A DNA stretch of 57,807 bases from Deltaproteobacteria bacterium (GTDB taxonomy: Bacteria > Desulfobacterota > Desulfarculia > JACQYL01), in contig JACQYL010000082.1 in the NCBI GenBank assembly GCA_016208165.1, positions 1 through 57,807 of the forward strand. Reading direction: 5' to 3'. Both the position numbers and the translations under genes were made by a program. Position 1 is the first letter of the stretch; each line of letters begins with the position of its first letter. Positions 8,125 to 17,091 of this stretch are shown here, one piece after another. Below the pieces are notes generated by a model. It made no database searches. It was not told where the DNA came from and worked only from the letters and a program-made list of their open reading frames with translations.

Positions 8125-10113
8125 TCACCTCAGCTTCAGCACCAATAGAACGAGAGCGGTAACCGCAATGTAAAGCACATAGAGCTGGTTGCGGCCCTGC
8201 TGCAGCCAGCGCAGGCTGCGGGACAGGCTTGCGACGGCTCGGAACAGCGGCGCGAAAAGATGCTGTCGGAAAGGGTCGGCGGTGTGCGAGGCCAGGTACG
8301 CCTGCTGCGGAAAATCACCGACATCCATGCGCTCCACCATTCGGGGTCGAACTATCCAGCGGAACATGTTGATGATCGGCCAGGCAAAAGAGGATGCGGT
8401 ATATTGCATGCGGGCCGTCGGGGCGGCGTAGCCGCAGTCCCAAGTCGGCCCTTCGGAGATCGATCGGCCGTTAAACAGTCGGCGTCGGAAACCCGCCAAA
8501 ACGATCGTTATCGTGACAATGATGCCACCCCCCAAACTGACGGAGACTAGCCAAGGTCGAACGGAGACGGACGCGGCCGCTGCGGCTGATTCCCCCAGCA
8601 GCTGCGCGGCCGCCGGGTAAACCAGCCCCACGCCCAGTGGAGCCCCCAGACCAAGAAGGACGCACAACCCGGCCAGCACCACCATGGGGCGCCGCATGGT
8701 ATAGGGGCGCTCTTGGGCATGCAGAGCGCCCTCGGATCGCGGGGATCCCAAAAAGGCAACACCGTACACCTTCGCGAAACAAGCCGCCGCCAAGCCGCCG
8801 ATCATGCTGAGGGCGAGCAGTGTAGTCATGCCTGCGACCACGAGACCACGATCGACGGCTGCCGACGTAACGGCGTTGAAGGCCCCCATGTAGATGAGCA
8901 GCTCGCTGACAAATCCATTTAACGGAGGAAGCCCGCAGATGGCCACCGCGCCGATCAGGAAGGACACAGCGGTGTTCGGCATGAGTTTCTGCAACCCGCC
9001 GAGACGATCGATTTCGAGCGTATGGGCACCTTGTTTCACTGCGCCTGCCCCGAGAAAAAGCAGGCTTTTGAAGATGGCATGATTACAGACGTGCAGCAAC
9101 CCGCCCAATATCCCCAAAGCGGCCAACTCCGGACTTCGGAAGGCGCTGCCCAGCAGCCACAATCCGAGCCCCAGGCAGATGATGCCGATATTCTCGACGC
9201 TGTGGTAAGCCAGCAGGCGCTTGAGGTCATGCTGGGCCAGAGCGTACAGCACGCCAAGAACGCCCGAGATCGCGCCGATGATCAGCAGGGTCCAGCCCCA
9301 CCAGCTCGGCGGCGGCCCCATCAGCGACAGAATGCGAACCAGACCGTAAATGCCGGTCTTGATCATCACTCCGCTCATCACTGCCGAGACATGCGACGGC
9401 GCCGCCGGGTGGGCTTCCGGCAGCCAGATATGCAGTGGGAAGAAACCAGCCTTGGCGCCAAAACCCAAGACCGCCAGCACAAACAGCACACCCGCCATGA
9501 GCGCGCCGGAAGGAGCGGCGAGCCGGTCGAAGTCAAGATTCGCATGTGCTCCGCCAAGCAGCACAAACAACGCCAGCAGGCAGGCTGCTCCCAGATGCGC
9601 GGCGGTCAGATAAATCCAGCCCGCTTCGCGCACTGAAGCTTTTTCGTGTTCGAACATCACCAGGAAGAACGACGACAGGGACATGCCTTCCCAGGCCATG
9701 ATAAATAAGATGCCGTTCCGCGCCATCACCACCAGCAACATTCCTGCAATCAGCAGGTTGAAAAATGTCCACGCCGTCCCAATATCTCTGCGTTCCTCGT
9801 AGGCTTTGAGATAACCCACTCCGTAGATCGCCGCCAGGGCGCTGACAACGGAAATCAGAACGATAAAAAGGGCTGTAAGGGGGTCGACGGCGACATAGAA
9901 GCTTCCAAAGGGCGCCTGCCATGCTAGCCGCAGGGTCAACGTTCGACCGGTGAACAACACCTCGGCCGCCGGCCATAGAGACAGAACCGCCCCGGTCACA
10001 CTGACGGCAGCGCCCAAGCGGGATGCAGCTCTCGATGAACCCCGGAGAAAAGAACAGGCGATACCGCCTGCGGTCAGCACCAGCAGCGAGAGTAGACTTA
10101 ATCCCATGCTCAT
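8125..10113 (-). CDS. HyfB-like antiporter-type membrane subunit (NuoL/M family)
   Basis: This 662-residue polytopic protein has the NuoL/M signature near AKAGFFPLHIWLPEAHPAAP, preceded by the family's conserved acidic helix (MAWEGMSLSSFFLVMFEHE). About 15-16 helices are visible, with a C-terminal extension typical of HyfB/HycC. It is the first structural gene after the regulator, whose stop overlaps its start by four bases (ATGA), a strong sign of translational coupling. Together with the HyfF-like subunit it would provide two antiporter modules for proton or sodium movement. Which ion is pumped cannot be read from the sequence. Confidence 0.87.
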   Translation of the reverse strand: MSMGLSLLSLLVLTAGGIACSFLRGSSRAASRLGAAVSVTGAVLSLWPAAEVLFTGRTLTLRLAWQAPFGSFYVAVDPLTALFIVLISVVSALAAIYGVGYLKAYEERRDIGTAWTFFNLLIAGMLLVVMARNGILFIMAWEGMSLSSFFLVMFEHEKASVREAGWIYLTAAHLGAACLLALFVLLGGAHANLDFDRLAAPSGALMAGVLFVLAVLGFGAKAGFFPLHIWLPEAHPAAPSHVSAVMSGVMIKTGIYGLVRILSLMGPPPSWWGWTLLIIGAISGVLGVLYALAQHDLKRLLAYHSVENIGIICLGLGLWLLGSAFRSPELAALGILGGLLHVCNHAIFKSLLFLGAGAVKQGAHTLEIDRLGGLQKLMPNTAVSFLIGAVAICGLPPLNGFVSELLIYMGAFNAVTSAAVDRGLVVAGMTTLLALSMIGGLAAACFAKVYGVAFLGSPRSEGALHAQERPYTMRRPMVVLAGLCVLLGLGAPLGVGLVYPAAAQLLGESAAAAASVSVRPWLVSVSLGGGIIVTITIVLAGFRRRLFNGRSISEGPTWDCGYAAPTARMQYTASSFAWPIINMFRWIVRPRMVERMDVGDFPQQAYLASHTADPFRQHLFAPLFRAVASLSRSLRWLQQGRNQLYVLYIAVTALVLLVLKLR

Positions 10114-10811
10114 GACGGTTGTTTCACCTCGAACTTGATCTTCTCCGCTAGATGAGCATCCAACAGGCTCGCGGCCTGCAGGATGGTGTCCCGTGAGTCG
10201 ATTCGCGCAACGGCATCGGCAAATTCCGAAGCGCGCAGTCCAAAGGAAAGCTTGGAAAGCAGATTGAGGTGAGCTTTGATGGTCGGACTGACAATAGTGA
10301 AAAGCGTATGCACCGGACGTCCGTCGATGGCCTGGAAGTCAATGGCGTGCTCCAAGAAACACAGAGCCACCAACGGCCGGGGTACGTGCAAGGCGATGGG
10401 ATTTCTCACATGAGGGATGGCGATTCCGCCGCCGATGGCCGTGGAACCCAGTGATTCACGAGCCAGCAGAACCTGATACAGAAATTCGCGATCCACCTCC
10501 TGGGGTAGCGCCAGGATGTTCACCACACTGTTCAGTACCGCCGCTTTATCGCGGCCCTCCACACGGTAATGAATACCGCCGGTTTGCAGGGCTTCGGCCA
10601 ACGAAGGGACCACGGCGCCCTCCGGCTCCTCCAGGATTCGGGGCGAGATCGGCACTCGGTTGGATGTCGCCCACTCCAGTAATTCCGCTCGATTGAAGCG
10701 GTATTGATTGCTGATTCGATGAAACGGCAGCTTGGCCTGCGCGACCCAACGATAGATGGTCTTCTCCGACACGTGAAGTAAGGCGGCCGCGTCTTTGATT
10801 CGAAGCTTCAT
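10110..10811 (-). CDS. HTH (excisionase-type) regulator fused to a PTS EIIA/PtsN-like domain
   Basis: About 233 residues. The N-terminus is a helix-turn-helix of the MerR/excisionase type (KDAAALLHVSEKTIYRWVAQ), followed from about residue 75 by a fructose-type EIIA (PtsN-like) domain. The EIIA phospho-acceptor histidine is visible in GGGIAIPHVRNP. The design suggests a DNA-binding regulator or sensor whose state is set by phosphorylation through EI/HPr-type components. It precedes and overlaps the HyfB-like gene by four bases, so it probably controls, and is transcribed with, the complex. An in-frame TTG nine bases upstream (10820) is an alternative start; a GGAG motif lies before both. That it regulates this cluster is inferred from position. 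Confidence 0.82.
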   Translation of the reverse strand: MKLRIKDAAALLHVSEKTIYRWVAQAKLPFHRISNQYRFNRAELLEWATSNRVPISPRILEEPEGAVVPSLAEALQTGGIHYRVEGRDKAAVLNSVVNILALPQEVDREFLYQVLLARESLGSTAIGGGIAIPHVRNPIALHVPRPLVALCFLEHAIDFQAIDGRPVHTLFTIVSPTIKAHLNLLSKLSFGLRASEFADAVARIDSRDTILQAASLLDAHLAEKIKFEVKQPS

Positions 10812-10820
10812 ACGTCTCAA

Positions 10821-11280
10821 ACTCTCCTTCCGTTCTCAAAACCACTACCTCTTAGACAAAGGTGGACACATTTATTCCTTTGCATGGCGCCTGTCAATCG
10901 CTATTTGGACTTTATGCGATTTCACCGGCGGCGAAGCCGGTATGGAATATCCCTGATCGAAAGGGCATCCATGGGAAGGATTGCGGCGCGACGGAGATTA
11001 TCGAACTCTCCCTCAGCGGACAAAAGAGCAAAGGGTTTCAAATCTGCCGTACGCACCCCGCAGCGTTCGAATCGACGTGCGGTGGCCCTCCTGCGACGAG
11101 CGACCGGACGATGCATGATGTCGATGACACGGATGGTTTGGCAACGCGAAAAGGTTCATGTATACTAAATAACTTTTAGCGTTCCAGCTTACCGGGAAGT
11201 GGGCTCCGGGCGTTTGTCCGCTTAAGCCGCTTAACCCCAACTCGTGTTTCACGGGTTTCAATTATGCATAAGGAGCAACT
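10821..11280. other. Divergent intergenic region between regulator and thiolase
   Basis: About 460 bases separate the minus-strand complex from the plus-strand thiolase and should contain both promoters. A good sigma70-type promoter for the thiolase lies at 11138-11166. The minus-strand promoter could not be placed confidently. Open frames across the region translate to arginine-rich sequence without motifs, and I see no gene. The roughly 110-base leader between the predicted transcription start and the thiolase ATG holds no riboswitch I recognise. Confidence 0.55.
11138..11166 (+). promoter_or_regulatory. Predicted sigma70-type promoter for the thiolase
   Basis: TTGGCA (11138-11143) and TATACT (11161-11166) each match the consensus at five of six positions and are separated by exactly 17 bases. 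Transcription would start near 11173, giving a leader of about 108 bases before the thiolase ATG. Confidence 0.6.
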
Positions 11281-12531
11281 ATGGGTCAGAAGAAGATGAA
11301 CAAATCGGCAACGGATGTGGTGCTGGTCAGTGGAGTTCGAACCCCCTACGGGAAATTCGGGGGCGTGCTGCGCGACGTGGAAAGCGTCGAACTGGGCGGG
11401 CATGCCATCCGTGAGGTGCTTAACCGTGTAAACGTTCCCGGCAGCGAGGTGGACGAACTGTTCTACGGATTATCCATCATTTCGGAACCGGTACAGGACG
11501 GAAAGGGAGACGTGCCGGATCGGCGGGCGTTGCTGAAAGCGGGCCTTCCACCGGAAACCGTGTCAATGGCCATCAACAAAGCCTGCTGTTCTTCGCTGGT
11601 GGCGGCCCACATGGGGGCCAGAGCCCTGAAGACAGGGGAAGCGGAAGTGGTCATCGCAGCGGGCGCAGACAATATGGGCCGCTCGCCGCTCATCATTTCA
11701 GCGGGAGTCCGCTCAGGCACTCGCATCGGGCACGTTGTGGCGCATGATACCTTGTTCGAACTGGGGTATAAGGATTTCAACCCCGTGTCCGTGGACGCGG
11801 GCCAAGTGGCCCTCGAATACGGCGTTTCCCGGGAAGAACAGGACCAATGGGCCCTTCGAAGCCAGATGCGGTACGCCGCGGCGGCAGCCGCCGGCAAAAT
11901 CAAAGCCGAACTCATGTCCATCGAGATCCCGCAGGCGAAGGGTCCGGCCCTGATCTTCGACAAGGATGAATGCCCCAGGCCGGACACCACCTTGGAAAAA
12001 CTGGCCAAGCTTCGTACCGTGTACGGCAGCCCAACGATCACACCGGGTAACGCTCCGGGCCTGGACGCCGGCGCAACGGCGCTTCTTCTCATGACCCGCA
12101 AGAAAGCGGAATCCATGGGCCTGCCTGTTATGGCCACCATCCGCTCCGCGGCCATGTTGACCATGAAGCCCAATTATATCGCCGTGGTTCCGGCGCCGAC
12201 TATCGAAAAGGCCCTGAAGCTGACCGGCCTGACCCTGGACGACATCGACCTCATCGAGATCAACGAGGCGTTCGCCGCCATGCCGCTGGTTTCCAGCAAA
12301 GTGCTGGCTCAGACCTACTACAACGGCGATCCGAAAAAGCTCGAAGAGATCAGGGAAAAGATCAACATAAACGGCGGATGCATCGCGTGCGGTCATCCCG
12401 TGGGCGCCAGCGGTGCGCGCATCCTCATGACCTTGGCTAATGAGCTGAAACGACGCGGAGGCGGACTGGGCGTCTGCGCGATCTGCGGAGGCCTGGCCCA
12501 AGGCGCCGCTGCCGTGATCGAGGTGGAGTAG
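11281..12531 (+). CDS. Acetyl-CoA acetyltransferase (thiolase)
   Basis: The 416-residue protein is a thiolase, catalysing reversible condensation of two acyl-CoA molecules or thiolytic cleavage of 3-ketoacyl-CoA. The nucleophilic cysteine sits in NKACCSSLVAAHMGA. The C-terminal catalytic histidine is in GCIACGHPVGASGARI, the NEAFAA motif is present, and a second conserved cysteine lies in GVCAICGGLAQGAA. Length is slightly above the typical 390-400. The ATG at 11281 has GGAG seven bases upstream; an internal ATG five codons in is less likely. It appears monocistronic, with its own promoter and a palindrome after the stop. Biosynthetic or degradative use cannot be decided. Confidence 0.9.
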   Translation: MGQKKMNKSATDVVLVSGVRTPYGKFGGVLRDVESVELGGHAIREVLNRVNVPGSEVDELFYGLSIISEPVQDGKGDVPDRRALLKAGLPPETVSMAINKACCSSLVAAHMGARALKTGEAEVVIAAGADNMGRSPLIISAGVRSGTRIGHVVAHDTLFELGYKDFNPVSVDAGQVALEYGVSREEQDQWALRSQMRYAAAAAAGKIKAELMSIEIPQAKGPALIFDKDECPRPDTTLEKLAKLRTVYGSPTITPGNAPGLDAGATALLLMTRKKAESMGLPVMATIRSAAMLTMKPNYIAVVPAPTIEKALKLTGLTLDDIDLIEINEAFAAMPLVSSKVLAQTYYNGDPKKLEEIREKININGGCIACGHPVGASGARILMTLANELKRRGGGLGVCAICGGLAQGAAAVIEVE

Positions 12532-12550
12532 AGATTATTCTTTAGGAATT

Positions 12551-12576
12551 GAGGGAAACTTTAGAAAGTTTCCCTC
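12551..12576. repeat. Palindrome after thiolase, left copy of an inverted pair
   Basis: A perfect 12-base inverted repeat (GAGGGAAACTTT, AG, AAAGTTTCCCTC) lies 20 bases after the thiolase stop. A related palindrome in the opposite orientation lies at 12724-12758, so it may be one end of a small non-autonomous element as well as a transcription stop. Confidence 0.6.
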
Positions 12577-12723
12577 AAACTCCCTTCAAATACCTTGAGC
12601 AGTCTTGAATGGTTAGCAAGCTCCTTCGGTCTCGGGGTATTACGGACCCGAAATTCGTCTTTCCTCCAGCCTCTCCGCCTAATTATAGGCGGTGAGGCCT
12701 GCGTAAAGAGCTTTGAAAGAGGG

Positions 12724-12758
12724 CGCGGGGGAAAACTTTCTCGAAAGTTTCCCCCCGT
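12724..12758. repeat. Palindrome before the VIT-vWA gene, right copy of the pair
   Basis: This imperfect palindrome (GGGGGAAAACTTTC, TC, GAAAGTTTCCCCCC) resembles the reverse complement of the element at 12551-12576, including an adjoining TTTGAA segment outside the palindrome. It ends about 43 bases before the next gene. Palindromic repeats of this kind are often dispersed in bacterial genomes; copy number elsewhere cannot be seen here. Confidence 0.55.
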
Positions 12759-12800
12759 GCATGATTACTTTCCTTTTCCCTGACAGCAAAGGGGCGCAGA

Positions 12801-15155
12801 ATGAAACAGGCTTTGAAAGGCATGCAGGTGGTCCTTCTTCCGTTGCTGATTCTATCATGGTGCGCCGCGAGTGCGGCCGAACCGTACGAGGATGCCGACA
12901 AGACGCTTTCACCCTATTTTTTCGTTAAAAGCGAGGATCCCACCCTGGATCAGCTTCCACTGAAATCAACGTCCGTCAAAGTCGAGGTTGCGGGCGTCAT
13001 TGCGGACGTTCGGGTTACCCAGGTCTACAAGAACGAAGGGAAGCGCCCCCTCGAGGCGATCTATACCTTTCCGGCCTCTACAAGAGCGGCCGTTTACGGC
13101 ATGCAGATGACCATCGGCGAACGTACGATCGTGGCCCGGATCCAGGAACGGGAGGACGCGAGGCAAGCCTACGAAAAAGCGAAAAGTGAGGGGAAGAGCG
13201 CTTCCCTGCTCGAGCAGCAGCGTCCCAACGTATTCCAGATGAATGTGGCCAACATCCTTCCGGAGGACGTGATCAAGGTAGAACTGAGTTACACGGAACT
13301 CCTGGCGCCCACCGACGGCCTGTACGAGTTCGTCTACCCCACGGTGGTGGGTCCCCGCTATTCCAATCTCCCGGCTTCGGCGGCCCCTCCGTCCGAGAAA
13401 TGGGTGGAAAATCCCTATCTTCGAGAGGGTGAACCCCCTACGTATACGTTCGATATTCAGGTGGATGTGGCTGCGGGCATACCAATCCGAGACATCGGTT
13501 GCAACTCCCATGAGATCCTCACCAAGTTTCATGGTCCGAGCCGGGCCACGGTTCGACTCATGGAAAACGAAGGGCATGGCGGAAATCGCGATTATATTCT
13601 CAAATACCGTCTCGCCGGTGACCAGATCGAATCCGGGCTGCTGTTGTATCGGGGGGAAAAGGAAAACTTCTTCCTGCTCATGGCGCAGCCTCCCAACCGA
13701 GTCACCGAACAAGAGATCCCGGCCCGGGAGTATATTTTCGTCGTGGACGTTTCGGGCTCCATGCGCGGGTTTCCTCTGGATACCTCCAAGGCCCTGCTGA
13801 TGGATCTCATCGGACGCCTCCGGACCGTGGATCATTTCAACGTGCTGTTGTTTGCGGGCGAATCCAGCCTGATGGCCGAAAAGTCCGTTCCGGCCACAGC
13901 CGAGAACATTCAACGAGCCATGCATCTCATCGATACGCAACGGGGTGGAGGCGGGACCGAACTGCTTTCGGCCCTTCGGCGGGCCCTGGCCCTTCCGAGA
14001 GAAGATAAGTGCTCCCGAAGTGTTATCATCGCAACGGACGGGTATGTACACGTGGAGAAAGAGGCCTTCGATCTGATCCGGAACGAGCTGGGAGGCGCCA
14101 ACTTTTTTTCCTTCGGGATCGGGACGAGCGTCAACCGCTTCCTCATCGAGGGCATGTCCCGGGCGGGGATGGGCGAATCGTTCATAGTGACCAAGCCCGG
14201 GGAGGCGGAAGCCAAGGCGAAACAGTTCGTCCAGTACATCCAGGCTCCGGTCCTTACCGACATTTCCATAGATTACGACGGATTTGAAGTAGGGGACGTG
14301 GAACCTCCCGCCATTCCGGACGTTCTGGCCAAGCGACCAGTCATCGTTTTCGGAAAATGGAAGGGAGAACCTTCGGGCGTTATCCGCCTGAGAGGAATGG
14401 CGGCCGGCGGACCCTTCGAGGCCGCGTTTGACGTCGCCGAGATCGAGCCTTTGGACATCAATGCTCCCCTGCGTTACTTGTGGGCCAGACACCGGATCGC
14501 CGTGCTCGGAGACTACAACATTGTGGCGCCCGATGACGAGCGTGCAAAGGAAATCACCCGATTGGGCCTCGAGTACAACCTGCTCACGGCCTACACCTCC
14601 TTTGTTGCCATCGACACCCTGGCTCGCCGGGAAGACGGCCAGGTGACCACGGTAAAACAGCCGCTTCCCTTGCCTCAGGGAGTCTCCGATTACGCAATCG
14701 GTAGCGGGGCTTTCGGAGCGGCCCAGATGAGGATGACGAGTCCTTCTCCCGCGGCCCCAACGGCGTCTCCGACCGGGTATCCCTCCTATCAGAACGCGAA
14801 AGCCGAGGAATCTGCGCCCGCTGTGCGCGTTCAGGAGGCGCCGACCGGGATCGAGGTGAAGGGGGATCTGACCGTGGAAGCGGTGCGACGGGTAGTGCAA
14901 GACCGGTTCACGGACATGGAGCGATGTTACCTGGAAGGGTCAAAAAGGCGTTCCGGCCTCAGAGGAACGGTGAAGGTCGCCTTCATCATAGGTCCCGACG
15001 GCCGCATCGAAAAGGCGTGGATTGCTTCGGGTCTCGAGGATGCGGATTTCGACAAGTGTATCAAGGATCTCGTTTCCCGGCTGCTGTTTCCCAAACCCAA
15101 GGATGGAAAGAACGTATCCGTGGTCTATCCGGTGACCTTCGAAACGCTCCGTTAA
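12801..15155 (+). CDS. Exported VIT and von Willebrand factor A domain protein with AgmX/TonB-like C-terminus
   Basis: The 784-residue protein starts with a signal peptide (hydrophobic core to about residue 25, ending SAA). A vault/inter-alpha-trypsin (VIT) domain follows (about residues 40-165), then a von Willebrand factor A domain with an intact MIDAS motif (DVSGSMRG near residue 315). The last 90 residues (GLRGTVKVAFIIGPDGRIEKA to the end) match the AgmX/PglI or TonB-like C-terminal domain, with two cysteines (MERCYLEG and DFDKCIKD) that could pair. A Pro/Ala/Ser-rich linker separates the last two parts. The family is usually envelope-associated with adhesive or scaffold roles, but no specific function can be given. 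It stands alone between palindromic repeats. Confidence 0.82.
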   Translation: MKQALKGMQVVLLPLLILSWCAASAAEPYEDADKTLSPYFFVKSEDPTLDQLPLKSTSVKVEVAGVIADVRVTQVYKNEGKRPLEAIYTFPASTRAAVYGMQMTIGERTIVARIQEREDARQAYEKAKSEGKSASLLEQQRPNVFQMNVANILPEDVIKVELSYTELLAPTDGLYEFVYPTVVGPRYSNLPASAAPPSEKWVENPYLREGEPPTYTFDIQVDVAAGIPIRDIGCNSHEILTKFHGPSRATVRLMENEGHGGNRDYILKYRLAGDQIESGLLLYRGEKENFFLLMAQPPNRVTEQEIPAREYIFVVDVSGSMRGFPLDTSKALLMDLIGRLRTVDHFNVLLFAGESSLMAEKSVPATAENIQRAMHLIDTQRGGGGTELLSALRRALALPREDKCSRSVIIATDGYVHVEKEAFDLIRNELGGANFFSFGIGTSVNRFLIEGMSRAGMGESFIVTKPGEAEAKAKQFVQYIQAPVLTDISIDYDGFEVGDVEPPAIPDVLAKRPVIVFGKWKGEPSGVIRLRGMAAGGPFEAAFDVAEIEPLDINAPLRYLWARHRIAVLGDYNIVAPDDERAKEITRLGLEYNLLTAYTSFVAIDTLARREDGQVTTVKQPLPLPQGVSDYAIGSGAFGAAQMRMTSPSPAAPTASPTGYPSYQNAKAEESAPAVRVQEAPTGIEVKGDLTVEAVRRVVQDRFTDMERCYLEGSKRRSGLRGTVKVAFIIGPDGRIEKAWIASGLEDADFDKCIKDLVSRLLFPKPKDGKNVSVVYPVTFETLR

Positions 15156-15713
15156 CAGCGGACCTCGATTTTCGCCGAACATCCGGTCATTATTGACGGG
15201 GGGAGGCCGTTTGATACCCGCCTTTGGCGGCTTCCCCCGATACTTCCTGCTTAAGAGCTTTTTGGCGAACGCCGCCCTCGAGCGGACGCTCGACTTTTGT
15301 TAAGCGGGAGTCGGCTCACGAGGACACAATTAGGTCACGGATTCAGCCCCAAGAGCTCCCATCTTCCAGACCCGCGTCCTTTTCCACAGACAGTTTTGCT
15401 CTCCTTGCTCCAATCCTCCCAAAAGTCCGAAAAAAAAAGTCGAAATGCATTGTCACGACTAGAAAAAGCCCATAAGATATAATGAATGGAGGTTTCACCC
15501 CCACTGGATATGAGAAATCCATTGCGGTTTCCGGAGGTCTCGCACATTTCATAATCTTTCCGGCGCAGGTGCGACTTTCGACATCACAGGCAGGCCTCAA
15601 CCATGCTTGAAAGGCCCGAAACTTGCCTATCATGAAACCGACCGGCGGAATCAATAAGAGTTGAAACAAGAGTACGTCCATACCGGACGAACGGATGATA
15701 GAAAGGAGGGGTT
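15156..15713. other. Long intergenic region with a hairpin and a possible promoter
   Basis: No convincing gene is visible in these 558 bases. A strong hairpin lies at 15199-15238. A weak sigma70-like pair, TTGTCA (15450-15455) and TAAGAT (15473-15478) with 17-base spacing, could drive the next gene with a leader of about 230 bases. A GAAAGGAGG-type ribosome site sits just before 15714. Short open frames on both strands have no recognisable motifs. Confidence 0.5.
15199..15238 (+). terminator. Hairpin, probable terminator of the VIT-vWA gene
   Basis: GGGGGAGGCCG (15199-15209) pairs with CGGCTTCCCCC (15228-15238), allowing one G-U pair, about 45 bases after the gene's stop. The stem is very stable but there is no run of T after it, so termination would be atypical. 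Confidence 0.5.
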
Positions 15714-17009
15714 ATGAATCGTGCCAAAGGACTCTTTCTGTGCATTCTGTGGTCTTGGCTCGTGTGCGGTCCCGCAGTAGCCTGGGAGACGACCGGAAGC
15801 CTTAGGGAATGGGACACCTCGCCTTTTCGGCCCTACGATATTGCGGTGACGTCGGACGGGAAGGCATGGATGACCTATCGCAACGTGAGCGGGGCTGGCT
15901 GGCCCGAGGGAATTATCATGAGGCTTGACCCGACCAGTGGATCACAGGCTCTATTTGGTACCCCGCCGGCGTGGGGGGACGTCGGCTTCCAGACCATCGA
16001 ACGGGCTTCGGACGACACCCTTTGGGTCACCGACGATATAGGCGACCGCCTCGTGCGCGTAGTAGGCACATCGGGCGCCGTCGGCTTTCAGGAATTCCCG
16101 ATCCCCAGCCCTCCTTTCGGTTCGCCGGCGGAACCATTCGGTGTTCGAATCGCCCGGGACGGTTCCATATGGTTCACCTGCTGGGGCGATCCCTCTCTTG
16201 GACGCTACGTTCCAGCAACGGGAACCTGGCAGCGCTTCGCGCCTCCCGGGGGTTTTAACGGCGGCCTCCCGGTGGATATCGCTTTTGCTGAGAATGGAAC
16301 GGTCTGGTTCACGATCAAGGAGGTGCCTTCCGCCGATCCCCAACCCGGATTGGGCCGTTTGATTCCCGGAACCGGCGCGTTCACCCTGTGGACCGGAGAT
16401 CCTTACATCGGCATACGAAATCCTTTCGGCATCCTGATGGTGGACGGCCTCATCTGGTTTCTCGATCACACCGCCAGCCTCCTGATCCGGTTCGACCCGG
16501 CCACCTCGACCTTTAGCAGGTTCCCCATGCAGTTGAACTCCGATGCGCACTTTCTGGTAGCGGACCCGGACGGCAAACTCTGGATGACCGCCTTCGGAAA
16601 TTCACGTATTTACACCTTCGACACCGATATGTACAGCTTCGAGAGCTTCGGGTTACTGGACGTGACGAACGTAGGTCCCATGGGCATAGCGCTCGGCTTC
16701 AACGGAGACGTATGGTGGGCGGAGTCGTATTCCGCCGATTTGGGCGGCGCGGGCCGCTTCATCCCCAAACAAGTATTCGGTCTTTTCCTCGGCCGCTCTT
16801 CCTCCTGCGACCTCAGCAGAGCCATCTCCGACTTACAATGTCTGGGCATTACCATCCAGGACGGAGCAACCTTGGACATGGGCAGCGGAGTCATCGAGAA
16901 TATAGGCAGGCTGAAGATGGAGGAGGGCGGAATCCTGATACGTGGCAGCGCCATGACCACGAACCCGTGTTTCGGATTCATCCCGGTGATCCTGATGATG
17001 ATGGAGTGA
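15714..17009 (+). CDS. Exported Vgb/NHL-like beta-propeller protein
   Basis: The 431-residue protein has a signal peptide (residues 1-23, ending AVA). About six repeats follow of the virginiamycin-B-lyase/NHL type, visible as recurring segments such as DGKAWMT, DDTLWVTD, DGSIWFT, NGTVWFT and DGKLWMT. They predict a beta-propeller. The last 80 residues contain two cysteine pairs and a DMGSGVIENIGR stretch reminiscent of a short beta-helical tail seen in exported proteins. Enzymatic activity on streptogramins is not implied, because most such propellers in environmental bacteria are of unknown function. It lies 82 bases before another exported protein in the same direction, possibly co-transcribed. 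A strong AGGAGG site precedes the ATG. Confidence 0.75.
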   Translation: MNRAKGLFLCILWSWLVCGPAVAWETTGSLREWDTSPFRPYDIAVTSDGKAWMTYRNVSGAGWPEGIIMRLDPTSGSQALFGTPPAWGDVGFQTIERASDDTLWVTDDIGDRLVRVVGTSGAVGFQEFPIPSPPFGSPAEPFGVRIARDGSIWFTCWGDPSLGRYVPATGTWQRFAPPGGFNGGLPVDIAFAENGTVWFTIKEVPSADPQPGLGRLIPGTGAFTLWTGDPYIGIRNPFGILMVDGLIWFLDHTASLLIRFDPATSTFSRFPMQLNSDAHFLVADPDGKLWMTAFGNSRIYTFDTDMYSFESFGLLDVTNVGPMGIALGFNGDVWWAESYSADLGGAGRFIPKQVFGLFLGRSSSCDLSRAISDLQCLGITIQDGATLDMGSGVIENIGRLKMEEGGILIRGSAMTTNPCFGFIPVILMMME

Positions 17010-17091
17010 CGCCGGGTTCGGGCGAAACGCCGGGTCGAAAAGGTTTTAGGATAGTGGATTTCCTTAAACAGGCGGATTGGAGGGGGATATC

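Noticed and set aside
11040-11110. tRNA suggested by a GTTCGAATC segment
   Set aside because: No acceptor stem, anticodon arm or CCA-compatible structure surrounds it.
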